From assembly GCF_004363235.1 (NCBI RefSeq), contig NZ_SNYW01000001.1:62001-126000 (forward strand): a stretch of DNA of 64,000 bases. The letters are read 5' to 3'. Numbering within the stretch: the first letter of the stretch is position 1; each line of letters starts with the position of its first letter. This document shows, in pieces, positions 1-8,830 of this stretch. The translations under genes and the position numbers were made by a program. The notes under the pieces were generated by a model. That model worked only from the letters and a program-made list of their open reading frames with translations, was not told the DNA's origin and ran no database searches. This DNA comes from Dongia mobilis (lineage in GTDB: Bacteria; Pseudomonadota; Alphaproteobacteria; Dongiales; Dongiaceae).

Positions 1-6
1 ACTGCT

Positions 7-489
7 TCAGCGCGCGGCGACGCCGGTCGAGCCGAAGCCGCCGCTGCCGCGTGGCGTTTCCGGCAGTTCCGCCACCTCGTTCCAGGCGAGGCGCGCGACC
101 TCGGCCAGCACAAGCTGGGCGATGCGGTCGCCGCGCCGGATGGTGACGGGTGCGTCCGACAGGTTGATAAGGATGACGCCCAGCTCGCCACGGTAATCGG
201 CATCGATGGTGCCCGGCGCATTGAGCACGGTGATTCCCTGCTTCAGCGCCAGCCCCGAACGCGGCCGTACTTGCGCCTCGTAACCGGCGGGAAGGGCAAT
301 GGCGATGCCGGTCGGAATGAGCGCGCGGCCGAGGGGCGGGAGCGTCACCGGGGCCGCCACCGCCGCCAGCAGGTCGAGCGCCGCCGCACCCGCCGTGGCA
401 TAGTCCGGCAATGGCAGATCGGCGCCATGGGCAAGGCGCCTGACGGCAACGCTGACGGGGGCGCTGACGGGAACGCTGGCGGCACTCAT
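7..489 (-). CDS. dut: Deoxyuridine 5'-triphosphate nucleotidohydrolase (dUTPase)
   Basis: Trimeric dUTPase that hydrolyses dUTP to dUMP and pyrophosphate, keeping uracil out of DNA and supplying dTMP synthesis. The 160-residue protein has the family motifs in order: PRSGLA at 76-81, the catalytic-loop motif [11 protein letters not shown] at 94-104 with its Asp, and the glycine-rich C-terminal arm [10 protein letters not shown] at 147-156 that closes over the substrate. Length is normal apart from an Ala/Val/Ser-rich N-terminus of about 14 residues. Its ATG overlaps the coaBC stop codon (ATGA), so the two are translationally coupled; coaBC-dut is a common alphaproteobacterial pair. The call is secure. 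Confidence 0.97.
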   Translation of the reverse strand: MSAASVPVSAPVSVAVRRLAHGADLPLPDYATAGAAALDLLAAVAAPVTLPPLGRALIPTGIAIALPAGYEAQVRPRSGLALKQGITVLNAPGTIDADYRGELGVILINLSDAPVTIRRGDRIAQLVLAEVARLAWNEVAELPETPRGSGGFGSTGVAAR

Positions 490-1694
490 GCGACCGACTT
501 TCCGAAATGCTGCGCGATGCGATCCACGAGGCGCGTCGCCAGCGCGCGCTTAGTGAGGCGCGGCCAGCTTTCCGCGCCGGATGCGGTGATGAAATGAACT
601 TCGTTCTCCGCGCCGCCGAAGGTGCCGGTGGCGGGCGAGACGTCATTGGCGAGGATCCAGTCGCATTGCTTCTTGCGCCGCTTGGCTTGCGCGAATTCGG
701 CGACGCGCTCGGTCTCGGCGGCGAAGCCGATGACAAGGCGCGGCCGCTGCGGGCCGGGGGCAGACAAGGTCGCCAGGATGTCCGGATTGGTGGCAAGCTC
801 GATCCGCGGCGGCTCGCCGCCCTCGCGCTTCTTCATCTTCTGGTTGGCAAGCTGGGCCGGGCGCCAATCGGCAACGGCCGCGGCACAGATGGCGATGTCG
901 GCTGGCAGCGCGCCTTGCGCCGCCGCCAGCATCTCGCTGGCACTTTCGATATGGATCACCTTGCAGCCGGCGGGGTCGGGCTCGGCGGTGGGGCCGCTCA
1001 CCAGGGTGGTGCTGGCGCCGGCCGCGGCGAGGGCCGCCGCGATGGCATGGCCCTGTTTGCCGGACGAGCGGTTGCCGATGAAGCGCACCGGGTCGATCGC
1101 CTCATAGGTGGGGCCCGAGGTGACGAGCGCATTCATGCCGGCAAGCGGTCCAGGTGCTGCAAGCCGCAGCATGGCGGCCAGAATCTCGAGCGGATCGGCG
1201 AGGCGCCCGTCGCCCACCTCGCCGCAGGCAAGATCGCCGGCGCCGGGACCGATGACATGGACGCCGCGCCCGCGCAGGGTGGCGACATTAGCCTGCACCG
1301 CGGGGCTCGCCCACATGACGGCATTCATGGAAGGGGCAATCAGCACCGGCTTGTCATTGGCGAGCAGGGCGGTGGAGGCGAGATCATCGGCGAGGCCCAG
1401 CGCCATCTTGGCGATGAGATCGGCCGTGGCCGGCGCCACGACGATCAGATCGGCCTCGCGCACCAGGCGGATATGACCCATCTCGGCTTCGTCGGTGAGA
1501 GAAAAGAGATCCGAATAGACCCGGTCGCCGGCCAGCGAGGAGACCGCGAGCGGTGTGACGAACTGCGCCCCGCCTTTGGTCAGGATGACGCGGAAGGAGA
1601 ACCCGCGCTCACGCCCGCGCCGGATCAGATCCAGCGACTTGTAGGCCGCGATGCCGCCGGCAATGATGAGGAGAACCCGCTTGCTGGCGCTCAT
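486..1694 (-). CDS. coaBC: Bifunctional phosphopantothenoylcysteine decarboxylase / phosphopantothenate-cysteine ligase
   Basis: Fusion enzyme catalysing two successive steps of coenzyme A synthesis: CTP-dependent ligation of cysteine to 4'-phosphopantothenate (CoaB) and FMN-dependent decarboxylation to 4'-phosphopantetheine (CoaC). The N-terminal CoaC half shows the flavin-binding GGIAAYK segment near the start, APSMNAVMW (the family PxMNxxMW motif) and [13 protein letters not shown] with the active-site cysteine. The CoaB half shows [13 protein letters not shown] and a lysine-rich KKREGG loop followed by TNPDIL. The open frame reaches 1721, but the ATG at 1694 (MSASKRVLL) matches the usual family N-terminus, giving 402 residues. 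It is followed directly by dut with a 4-base overlap. Confidence 0.96.
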   Translation of the reverse strand: MSASKRVLLIIAGGIAAYKSLDLIRRGRERGFSFRVILTKGGAQFVTPLAVSSLAGDRVYSDLFSLTDEAEMGHIRLVREADLIVVAPATADLIAKMALGLADDLASTALLANDKPVLIAPSMNAVMWASPAVQANVATLRGRGVHVIGPGAGDLACGEVGDGRLADPLEILAAMLRLAAPGPLAGMNALVTSGPTYEAIDPVRFIGNRSSGKQGHAIAAALAAAGASTTLVSGPTAEPDPAGCKVIHIESASEMLAAAQGALPADIAICAAAVADWRPAQLANQKMKKREGGEPPRIELATNPDILATLSAPGPQRPRLVIGFAAETERVAEFAQAKRRKKQCDWILANDVSPATGTFGGAENEVHFITASGAESWPRLTKRALATRLVDRIAQHFGKSVA

Positions 1695-1786
1695 TTCGCT
1701 GATCCTGATCGCCCATTCCACAGTGAATAACGGTATTTACTGGCGTTGGTGACGAAATTCAAGGTGCGGGCGGCTGGTTTGCCGGC

Positions 1787-2230
1787 TCAACTAGGCGCCG
1801 ATGCCGCCCAGACGAACGAGGCCAATACGCCATAACGGCCCGCCTTGCCGATGAAAACGAGGATCAGGAAGGGCAGGAACCGTGCCCGCAGCACGCCCGC
1901 CGCCACGGTCAGCGGATCGCCGATCACCGGCACCCAGGCCAGCAGCAGCAAGGGATAACCGAAGCGCTGGAACAGGTTGCTGGCCTGGTCGAGGCGGCGA
2001 GGTGAAACGGGAAACCATTTCCGGTCCTGGAAATGCACCAGGAAACGCCCCAGCACCCAGTTGAACGCCGAGCCCAGGGTGTTGCCGATCGTGGCCACGG
2101 CGAGGAGCAGCCAAAGGGCATCCGGGTGTTCGAGCAGCAGTGCGGAAAAGACCACTTCCGACGAGCCCGGCAAGATGGTGGCGGCGCCGAAGGCCGAGAG
2201 GAAGAGGGTGAAAAAGGCGAGCGGAGTCAT
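1787..2230 (-). CDS. YqaA-like small membrane protein (SNARE-associated/DedA-related family)
   Basis: Integral membrane protein of 147 residues with the YqaA form of the SNARE-associated Golgi/DedA superfamily. Visible features are an N-terminal hydrophobic helix, the re-entrant-like motif PGSSEVV near residue 22, the family GNTLGSAFNWVLGRF stretch near 50-64, a QRFGYPLLLLAWVPVIGDPLTVAAG segment near 88-112, and a C-terminal hydrophobic helix. DedA-type proteins are implicated in lipid scrambling and membrane homeostasis; the substrate of YqaA proteins is not known, so only family membership is claimed. It sits between coaBC and a small secreted protein on the same strand. No clear Shine-Dalgarno precedes the ATG. 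Confidence 0.85.
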   Translation of the reverse strand: MTPLAFFTLFLSAFGAATILPGSSEVVFSALLLEHPDALWLLLAVATIGNTLGSAFNWVLGRFLVHFQDRKWFPVSPRRLDQASNLFQRFGYPLLLLAWVPVIGDPLTVAAGVLRARFLPFLILVFIGKAGRYGVLASFVWAASAPS

Positions 2231-2263
2231 GCGACCGGCACTATAGCCGGTCGCATCGACTTG

Positions 2264-2620
2264 TCAGAAATTGTTGGCGTTTCCGGGGAGGATCGTGCCG
2301 GTACCACCGCTGGCGCCGTCCTTCAGCCAGCGAACCTGATCGCCGCTGATCTCGGCCGCCCAGCAATCCTTGGCCGTACCCTCATATTCGAAACACATGG
2401 TATCGCCTTCGATCGACCATTTGCCGGTATAACCGTCGCCCCTGATGGTGCCGCCGGCCTCGTAGAATTCGGCGTACGGCCCGCTGGCATCCATATTGCC
2501 GGCGACCGTATTGCCGCTGATGGCCGCCTCGATGGCGGCGCCGTTGGCCGGTGCCGCAAGGGTTGCATTCATGCTGGCCAGCAGGAAGGCGCCAGCCAGG
2601 AACAGTCTATTCAGGGTCAT
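2264..2620 (-). CDS. Small secreted protein of unknown function
   Basis: A 118-residue protein with a Sec-type signal peptide (MTLNRLFLAGAFLLASMNATLA, cleavage likely after AxA near 23). The mature part is a compact beta-rich sequence with GKWSIEGDTMCFEY followed by DCWAAEISGDQVRWL, so two cysteines about 10 residues apart could form a disulfide. It ends GTGTILPGNANNF. I recognise this general pattern (GxW, CFxY, CW, terminal GN) from small exported alphaproteobacterial proteins without an assigned role. A GGGAGA Shine-Dalgarno lies upstream of the ATG. It lies downstream of ubiB's upstream neighbours on the same strand but with a 91-base gap from the ubiB stop, so co-transcription is uncertain. 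Confidence 0.75.
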   Translation of the reverse strand: MTLNRLFLAGAFLLASMNATLAAPANGAAIEAAISGNTVAGNMDASGPYAEFYEAGGTIRGDGYTGKWSIEGDTMCFEYEGTAKDCWAAEISGDQVRWLKDGASGGTGTILPGNANNF

Positions 2621-2711
2621 CAGGGTCTCCCGGGTGAAGTTGCGGTCTCAGTACGCAACTCGGATCGCCCTGGATGACCGGTGGCCAGGATCAGCCCACC
2701 GGAACAGCCGC

Positions 2712-4265
2712 TCACCGGAACAGCAAGGCCGCCGTCAGCACCGCGATGATGATCCAGAGCCACCAATTGGAGCCGGTGCGGTTGATGACGCGCAAGGCCT
2801 CGGGATCGAGCTTCAACCCGCCTTCGGCCAGATGGCTCACCAGCCGGTCGACATTCTTGAGGACCGCGGGGCCGCGCTCGATCACGTCGAGGAAATCGAC
2901 GATGCCCTGCTCGAGGCGCGCCTTCGGCCCCCGGTTCTCGATCATCCATTGTTCGATCAGCGGCCGGGCAAGGGTCCAGATGTTGAGCGTCGGGTTCAAT
3001 TGCCGCGAGACGCCTTCGGCCATCAGCATGTTCTTCTGGAGGAGCAGCAATTGCGGCTGTACCTCCATGTCGAAGGTTTCGGCGATCGAGAACAGCTGGC
3101 CCAACATGGTGGCGAAACTGATCTCGTGCAGCGGCCTTCCCTGGATCGGCTCGCCGATCGAGCGCAGGGCGAGGGCGAATTCGTCGAGGGATTGCGTCTG
3201 CGGCAGATAGCCGGCCTCGACATGCACCTTGGCGACACGCATGTAGTCGCGCTCGAGGAAGCCCAGCAGCATGTCGGCCAGATAGAAGCGCGTCTTGCGA
3301 TCAAGCCTTCCCATGATGCCGAAATCGACCACCTGGATGGCACCGTCAAAGCCCACCGTCATGTTGCCGGGATGCTGGTCGCCGTGGAAATAGCCGTCGC
3401 GGAAGGCCTGGTTGAAGAAGATCGCGGCGGCCTTGGTCAGCACCTCGTCTACGTCAAGGCCGGCCTCGCGCATGGCCGGGCCGTCATCCATCGGGATGCC
3501 GATCATGCGTTCCTGGGTCATGACCCGCCGCGCCGTGCGCGACCAGTCGATCACCGGCACGCGATAGGTGGGATCGCCCTCGAAATTGTCGCGGAGTTCG
3601 GAGGCCGAGGCGGCTTCGAGCCGCAGATCCATCTCGATCCGGACCGTGGCGGCGAAGGTCCGCACCACCTCGACCGGCTTCAGGCGCCGCAATTTCGGCT
3701 GCGTGCGCTCGATCATCTCGGCAACCCAGAGCAGCAGGTCGATATCGGCCTGGAAGCGCTCCTCGATGCCGGGGCGCAGCACCTTCACCGCGACCGGCTG
3801 GCCGTCGGGAAAATCCGGCGCCGGGGCGGTGACGGCGAAATGCACCTGGCTGATCGAGGCGGCCGAGACCGGCTCGTCGTCGAATTGCGCGAAGAGTTCG
3901 GATAGCGACGCGCCCAGTTCGTCCTCGATCCGGCTTTTCGCCTCGAAGGCGCTGAAGGCCGGCAGCTGGTCCTGCAGTTTGGCGAGATCCGCCGCCACCT
4001 GTTCGCCCAGCAGGTCCGAGCGGGTGGAGAGCACCTGGCCCAGCTTGATGAAGGCGGGGCCGAGTTCCGAGAGGGCCGCTGCCAGGCGCTCGCCGGGGCG
4101 CCTGCCGTCGATCGGCCGGCCGAACAGGATGCGCGCCCCGAACAGCAGGACGGGGGCGATGCCGGCATTGGAAAGGGCGGCCTCGAAGGGACTGAGCGCA
4201 CCATGCCGTGCAAAGCAGATGGCGATGGCAGAAAGGCGATAGAGCGAGCGCAGCGTGCGGAACAT
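2712..4265 (-). CDS. ubiB: UbiB-family atypical kinase/ATPase for ubiquinone biosynthesis
   Basis: ABC1/ADCK/UbiB-family protein needed for ubiquinone biosynthesis, thought to act as an ATPase that helps lipid precursors leave the membrane for the Coq/Ubi enzymes. The 517-residue sequence carries the signature KxGQ motif (AFIKLGQVLSTR at 71-82), a protein-kinase-like core with a GDQHPGN catalytic-loop motif and VVDFGIMG in place of the DFG region, and a hydrophobic C-terminal helix (WWLWIIIAVLTAALLF) that anchors it in the inner membrane. It starts only 2 bases after the ubiE stop, so ubiE-ubiB form one transcription unit. Confidence 0.96.
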   Translation of the reverse strand: MFRTLRSLYRLSAIAICFARHGALSPFEAALSNAGIAPVLLFGARILFGRPIDGRRPGERLAAALSELGPAFIKLGQVLSTRSDLLGEQVAADLAKLQDQLPAFSAFEAKSRIEDELGASLSELFAQFDDEPVSAASISQVHFAVTAPAPDFPDGQPVAVKVLRPGIEERFQADIDLLLWVAEMIERTQPKLRRLKPVEVVRTFAATVRIEMDLRLEAASASELRDNFEGDPTYRVPVIDWSRTARRVMTQERMIGIPMDDGPAMREAGLDVDEVLTKAAAIFFNQAFRDGYFHGDQHPGNMTVGFDGAIQVVDFGIMGRLDRKTRFYLADMLLGFLERDYMRVAKVHVEAGYLPQTQSLDEFALALRSIGEPIQGRPLHEISFATMLGQLFSIAETFDMEVQPQLLLLQKNMLMAEGVSRQLNPTLNIWTLARPLIEQWMIENRGPKARLEQGIVDFLDVIERGPAVLKNVDRLVSHLAEGGLKLDPEALRVINRTGSNWWLWIIIAVLTAALLFR

Positions 4266-4267
4266 GC

Positions 4268-5047
4268 CTAGATCCGCCAGCCGGAATGCAGCGCCGCGAT
4301 GCCGCCGGTCAGGTTGCGATAGGTGACCTGGCGGAAGCCGGCCCTGGTCATCATCGCGGCCAGATTGTCCTGGGTCGGGAACTTGCGGATCGATTCGACC
4401 AGGTACTGGTAGGAAGCGCGGTCCTTCGCCACCATCTCGCCCAGCCAGGGCAGCACCTGGAAGGAATAGACGTCATAGAGCTTGGCCAAAGCGGGCAGAG
4501 CCACATGGCTGAATTCCAGACAGAGGAAGCGCCCGCCCGGCTTCAAGACGCGATAGGCCTCCTGAAGGGCCCGCTGCTGCCGCCCGACATTCCGCAGGCC
4601 GAAGGCGATGGTGTAGGAATCGAACTGCATCTCGTCGAAGGGCAGATCCTCGGCATTGCCGCTGACCCAGTCGAGGCCGGAAAGGATGCCGCGGTCGATC
4701 GCCCGGTCGCGGCCCACTTCCAGCATCGCCGGGGTAAGATCGCAGATTGTCACATGGGCCGTCGGCTGACGTGCGAGGAGGCGGAAGGCGATGTCGCCGG
4801 TACCGCCGGCCACGTCCAGGCTGTTCCAGTTGGGGCGCGGGCTCAGCCAGTCCAGCATCGCCGCCTTCCACAGGCGATGGATGCCGCCCGACATCAAATC
4901 GTTCATCAGGTCGTATTTGCCGGCGACCGAGGAAAAGACGCCCTGCACCAGGCCGGCCTTCTCCGCCATCCCGATCTGGCGATAGCCGAACCAGGTGGCG
5001 TCCGATTCGGCAGTTTGCGTTGGGTCCTGGGGTCGCTCGGCGGGCAT
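4268..5047 (-). CDS. ubiE: Demethylmenaquinone/2-octaprenyl-6-methoxy-1,4-benzoquinol C-methyltransferase
   Basis: SAM-dependent C-methyltransferase of ubiquinone (and, where present, menaquinone) synthesis. The protein shows the UbiE signature: [19 protein letters not shown] near the N-terminus, the SAM-binding [15 protein letters not shown], and the second signature [20 protein letters not shown]. The open frame runs 117 codons further upstream, but that part is a shadow of mutM. The ATG at 5047 (MPAERPQDP) has a good AGGAAAG Shine-Dalgarno and yields 259 residues, normal for the family. It is divergent from mutM across 124 bases and leads into ubiB. Confidence 0.97.
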   Translation of the reverse strand: MPAERPQDPTQTAESDATWFGYRQIGMAEKAGLVQGVFSSVAGKYDLMNDLMSGGIHRLWKAAMLDWLSPRPNWNSLDVAGGTGDIAFRLLARQPTAHVTICDLTPAMLEVGRDRAIDRGILSGLDWVSGNAEDLPFDEMQFDSYTIAFGLRNVGRQQRALQEAYRVLKPGGRFLCLEFSHVALPALAKLYDVYSFQVLPWLGEMVAKDRASYQYLVESIRKFPTQDNLAAMMTRAGFRQVTYRNLTGGIAALHSGWRI

Positions 5048-5171
5048 CGAATCTTTCCTGTTTGGCCGGGACTTTAGCGGCAGATGCCGGGGGAAGCCAG
5101 CCTGCCGAGGCGATGTCTTGACGCAGGGGGGCGGGTATCCTACCGCTGGTGCCGGCACCACAGGTGAACCC

Positions 5172-5996
5172 ATGCCCGAATTGCCCGAAGTCGAAACCGT
5201 CTGCCGCGGCCTGGCGCTGAAATTGCTGGGCCGCCGCCTCGTCCATGTCGAGCAGCGCCGCGCGAACCTGCGCTTTCCCTTTCCGGCGGATTTTGCTTCG
5301 CGGCTGGCCGGGCGGCGGGTCGAGGCGATCCGCCGGCGCGCCAAATACATCGTCATCGACCTCGATGACGGGCAGATCCTGCTGGTCCATCTCGGCATGT
5401 CCGGCTCGATGGTGGTGAACGAGAAGCGCCCCGCGCTGCTCGACCGTCACGACCACGTCGTCTTCGACATCGATGACGGCACCTGCGTGCGTTTCAATGA
5501 TGCGCGCCGCTTCGGCATGATGGATCTCGTCGCCGCCGCCGATTTCGCCGGCCACAAGCTGATTCGCGGCCTCGGGCTGGAACCCCTGGACCCCGCCTTC
5601 GACGGCAAGGCGCTGGCCGCCATGCTGAAGGGCCGCAAGACCGCGGTGAAGCTTGCCATCATGGACCAGCGCCTGGTGGTGGGGGTCGGCAACATCTATG
5701 CATCCGAAGCCCTCCACCGCGCCGGAATCAGCCCGAAGCGCCAGGCCGGCACGGTGCAGGGCGAGCGCGCGGCGAAACTCGCCGCCGCCATCAAGCAGGT
5801 ACTGAAGGACGCCATCAAGGCCGGCGGCTCCTCTTTGCGCGATTACGTGCAAGCCAATGGCGAGCTTGGCTATTTTCAGCACCGCTGGAAGGTCTATGAC
5901 CGCGAGGGCGAGCCCTGCCGGATTTGCGGCGGCCCGATCAGGCGCCTCACCCAGGGCGGGCGCTCGACCTTCTATTGCCCCACCGACCAGCGCTAG
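5172..5996 (+). CDS. mutM: Formamidopyrimidine-DNA glycosylase
   Basis: Base-excision repair glycosylase/AP lyase that removes 8-oxoguanine and formamidopyrimidines. The N-terminus [10 protein letters not shown] provides the catalytic Pro2 and Glu3; starts further upstream would destroy this, because Pro must become N-terminal after Met removal, so 5172 is firm. Other family features are the beta-turn lysine region ([18 protein letters not shown]), the H2TH region ([21 protein letters not shown]) and the C-terminal zinc finger with CRICGGPI and a closing CPTDQR. Length is 274 residues. It faces ubiE divergently and ends 4 bases from a convergent gene. Confidence 0.98.
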   Translation: MPELPEVETVCRGLALKLLGRRLVHVEQRRANLRFPFPADFASRLAGRRVEAIRRRAKYIVIDLDDGQILLVHLGMSGSMVVNEKRPALLDRHDHVVFDIDDGTCVRFNDARRFGMMDLVAAADFAGHKLIRGLGLEPLDPAFDGKALAAMLKGRKTAVKLAIMDQRLVVGVGNIYASEALHRAGISPKRQAGTVQGERAAKLAAAIKQVLKDAIKAGGSSLRDYVQANGELGYFQHRWKVYDREGEPCRICGGPIRRLTQGGRSTFYCPTDQR

Positions 5997-6000
5997 CCGG

Positions 6001-6981
6001 TCACGGCGTCAAGGCGGCCCAATCGCCGGTGGCGAGCGATCTGGGTGAGGCGCCGTCCGGCTCATCCGTCCAGCGCAACGGCAAGGCGGCCGGGCGGTAG
6101 AGGATGCGGGTGGGGGTCACGCGCCAGAAGCGCTCGGCGCCCCGGAAGGCGGCGATCTCCGGCCCGTCGAGTATGACCTCCGGAATTCCGGTGATCTGCA
6201 GCAAATCACCGGTTGCAAAATCGACAAAGACCAGTCCGGCACGCGGATTGATGCGGAAATTGCCAAGCGTGTTGAAGAACAGGTTGCCGGCAAAATCCGG
6301 CACGGTGAGAACACCTGCCTCGCTTATATGCACGAAGCCCGGTTTGCCGCCGCGATGCGACACATCCACCTGCCGCGTGCCATCGGGCCGGTCGGCATAG
6401 GAGGCGACGAAGAACGTGTCGGCGGTGGCGATCATTTTCCGGGCGCGGTCATCGCGGGGGTCAAGCTGCTGAACCGACTCGGTCGGCTGCAACCGGTCGG
6501 GCGCGCGGGTGAAGTCGAACCGGCGCATCTGGATATATTGCGGGCAATTGCCGAAACTCTGTTCGACGGCGAGGGTAAAGCCGTTCTCGTCAACCCGCCG
6601 CACGGTCCCGTTTGCCCGGTTGCGTCGCCTTGTGTGCAATTCGATGCCCAGCAGCCCGACGGCATCGCCGTCTTCGAGGCCCGCTTCCGCCGGATCGCCC
6701 GGATCGCGCGCCAGATTGACCTCAAGGCTAGTCGGTGTCGGTGAATGCATGAAGCCCGGCATATTCGCCCGCAACGTCGCCCATGCGTCGCCGGCCGGAT
6801 CCACCGATCCCAGCACGACGAAGGGCAGTTGCGCGAAGAAGGCGCGGTGCTGGTCCGGCATCCAGTCGCGGATGACCCGCCGCCCCACTTCCGCCATGCG
6901 TTCGGCAACGCCGGCGTCGCGCTGCAGGGAAATTTCGCCCTCATGCCAAGGCAATGCGGGTGTGGCCGTGATGTTGGTCAT
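6001..6981 (-). CDS. Pyridoxamine 5'-phosphate oxidase-like FMN-binding protein
   Basis: A 326-residue flavin-reductase-like split-barrel protein of the pyridoxamine-phosphate-oxidase superfamily. It appears to hold two tandem split-barrel regions: one around residues 40-150 (HRAFFAQLPFVVLGSVD, LARDPGD) and a second around 185-300 (TADTFFVASYADRPDGTRQ, VDVSHRGGKPGFVHI, NLFFNTLGNFRINPRAGLVF). FMN binding is a family expectation, not shown. The exact substrate is unknown; relatives may be general flavin- or F420-type oxidoreductases. It lies 60 bases downstream of a GST-like gene on the same strand, and both face a divergent LysR regulator, suggesting a small detoxification or redox unit. AGGAC precedes the ATG. 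Confidence 0.8.
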   Translation of the reverse strand: MTNITATPALPWHEGEISLQRDAGVAERMAEVGRRVIRDWMPDQHRAFFAQLPFVVLGSVDPAGDAWATLRANMPGFMHSPTPTSLEVNLARDPGDPAEAGLEDGDAVGLLGIELHTRRRNRANGTVRRVDENGFTLAVEQSFGNCPQYIQMRRFDFTRAPDRLQPTESVQQLDPRDDRARKMIATADTFFVASYADRPDGTRQVDVSHRGGKPGFVHISEAGVLTVPDFAGNLFFNTLGNFRINPRAGLVFVDFATGDLLQITGIPEVILDGPEIAAFRGAERFWRVTPTRILYRPAALPLRWTDEPDGASPRSLATGDWAALTP

Positions 6982-7041
6982 CTATCGTCCTTTCAAGCCC
7001 GGCACGGGGTGCCGGATCTGTCTCCCGTGCCGGTTCGATAC

Positions 7042-7653
7042 CTACGCCGCCAGGCCGGCGGGCGTTTTCTGGAACGCGACGAAGCCCGGCAGGGCCTCGA
7101 TCCGAACCAGCCAGGCCCGCACATGGGCATAGGCCAAGAGATCCACATTCCCTTCCGGCGCGGCGGCGATGTAGCTGTAGAGCGCCAGATCGGCGATGGT
7201 CGGCGCCGTCCCGGCGATGAAGGGATGGGCGCTCAATTCGGCATCGATCAGCTTCAGCACATGATGCGCGCGGGCAAGGACCTCTTCCGGCTGGAAACCG
7301 GCGCCAAACACGGCGACGAGTCGCGCCGCCGCCGGTCCATATGCGATCTCTCCGGCGGCGACCGACAGCCATTTCTGCACCCTGGCAGCGGCCAGGGGTT
7401 CCTCCGGCAGCCAGTCGCCGCGCCGATGCTTTTTCGCCAGATAGACCAGGATGGCATTGGAATCGGTGACGATGACGCCGTCATCATCCAGCACCGGCAC
7501 CTGGCCGAACGGGTTGAGCTTCAGGAAATCCGGCGCCTTGTGGGCACCCTCGGCGAGGTCGACCGGGACCAGTTCGTGGGGAATGCCCAGCAGCGAGAGG
7601 AACAGGCGGGCGCGGTGCGCGTGACCGGAAAGGGGATGGTGATAGAGCTTCAT
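7042..7653 (-). CDS. Glutathione S-transferase family protein
   Basis: A 203-residue GST-fold protein with an N-terminal thioredoxin-like domain ([28 protein letters not shown], the cis-proline strand; [11 protein letters not shown], the gamma-glutamyl-binding segment) and an alpha-helical C-terminal domain containing [10 protein letters not shown], the usual capping motif. The Ser in HPLSGHAHR is a plausible glutathione-activating residue. The open frame extends to 7695, but the ATG at 7653 has a GAGGAG Shine-Dalgarno and the standard N-terminus. It faces a LysR gene across a region holding a perfect dyad, so it is the probable target of that regulator. Confidence 0.92.
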   Translation of the reverse strand: MKLYHHPLSGHAHRARLFLSLLGIPHELVPVDLAEGAHKAPDFLKLNPFGQVPVLDDDGVIVTDSNAILVYLAKKHRRGDWLPEEPLAAARVQKWLSVAAGEIAYGPAAARLVAVFGAGFQPEEVLARAHHVLKLIDAELSAHPFIAGTAPTIADLALYSYIAAAPEGNVDLLAYAHVRAWLVRIEALPGFVAFQKTPAGLAA

Positions 7654-7762
7654 GCGGGCAACTCCTCGACAGAACTGGTGAAAAGGCTGGGGCATCCGAA
7701 TGCGCGATCTGCCCCAGAAGCTATGTCCTCCCGAGAATTTGCAGTAGGATGCCAGTTTGAGA

Positions 7763-7791
7763 ATTACCCTCCCAATTAATGAGAGGGTAAT
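7763..7791. promoter_or_regulatory. Perfect inverted repeat with 11-base spacer, candidate LysR operator
   Basis: ATTACCCTC and GAGGGTAAT form perfect 9-base arms separated by exactly 11 bases. The dyad lies between the divergent GST-like gene and the LysR gene, 29 bases before the LysR start. The T-N11-A type dyad is the usual recognition form for LysR-type regulators, so autoregulation and control of the GST-like/FMN protein unit are inferred. Confidence 0.65.
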
Positions 7792-7819
7792 CGAGGGCTA
7801 GTTTCCCAGGAGGCGCTGC

Positions 7820-8713
7820 ATGGATCGGCTGGAAGCGATGGCGCTCCTAGTCGCGGTGGCCGAGGCTGGCAGCCTCTCCGCCGCGGCCCGTCAGTTGCGG
7901 GCGCCGCTCGCCACCGTCAGCCGCAAGGTGGCGGAACTGGAAGCGCATCTGAATGCCCGCCTGCTCATCCGCACCAATCGCCAGGTGCAACTCACCGAAA
8001 CGGGCCGCGACTATCTCGCCGCCGCCAGGGAAATCCTCGGCCGGGTCGAGGAAGCCGAGCGGCAGGCGGCCGGCGAATATCTGACGCCCAGGGGCGAGCT
8101 TACGGTGACAGCGCCGATCGTCTTCGGGCGGCTGCATCTGCTGCCGGTGGTTGCCGAGTTCCTGCAGGCCTTCCCCGAGATCACGCTGCGCCTCGTCCTC
8201 GGCGATCGCCTCTCCAACCTCATCGACGACCATATCGATGCCGCCTTGCGCATCGGCAATCTGCCCGACAGCAATCTGGTGGCGACGCGCCTCGGCACGA
8301 CACGGCGTTCGGCCTATGCCAGCCCCGATTATCTGAAGCGCTGCGGTACGCCGACGAAGCTCGCCGATCTCATCCACCACGATTGCGTCAGCTTCGAGAA
8401 CATGACGCCATCGAAATTCTGGATGTTTCACGACGGCAAGCGTGACATGGCCGTCCCGGTTCGCACGCGGCTCAGCGTCACCACGGCCGAGGCGGCCATC
8501 GATGCCGCCATCGCCGGCACCGGTATTACCCGCGTCCTCTCCTACCAGGCGGCGAAGGCAGTAGCCGCGGGCACACTCGTGCCTGTCCTCGAGGCATTCG
8601 AACCACCCGCCTGGCCGATCCATTTCGTCCATGTCGCCCAGGGCGCCCTGCCGCTCAAGATGCGCGCCTTCCTCGATTTCGCGACACCGCGCCTGCGCGC
8701 CAAGCTCGCCTAA
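7820..8713 (+). CDS. LysR-family transcriptional regulator
   Basis: A 297-residue LysR-type regulator with an N-terminal winged helix-turn-helix (MDRLEAMALLVAVAEAGSLS, ARQLRAPLATVSRKVAELE, LLIRTNRQVQLTETG) and a periplasmic-binding-protein-like effector domain from about 90 (GELTVTAPIVFGRLHLLPVV). This resembles the large subgroup of LysR proteins that control divergently transcribed single enzymes. Strong Shine-Dalgarno AGGAGGCG. The divergent neighbour is a GST-like gene with the 7763-7791 dyad between them. Effector unknown. Confidence 0.93.
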   Translation: MDRLEAMALLVAVAEAGSLSAAARQLRAPLATVSRKVAELEAHLNARLLIRTNRQVQLTETGRDYLAAAREILGRVEEAERQAAGEYLTPRGELTVTAPIVFGRLHLLPVVAEFLQAFPEITLRLVLGDRLSNLIDDHIDAALRIGNLPDSNLVATRLGTTRRSAYASPDYLKRCGTPTKLADLIHHDCVSFENMTPSKFWMFHDGKRDMAVPVRTRLSVTTAEAAIDAAIAGTGITRVLSYQAAKAVAAGTLVPVLEAFEPPAWPIHFVHVAQGALPLKMRAFLDFATPRLRAKLA

Positions 8714-8830
8714 TGGGTTCGGCGCGCCTTGCGTGACAGGTTGGCGTCACCCGCATGACGCCGGCATGAAATCCTGCGCTGCCTTGCGGCAAAGCTGACC
8801 GCGTCATCATCCTGCAACGCATTTGTCGCT

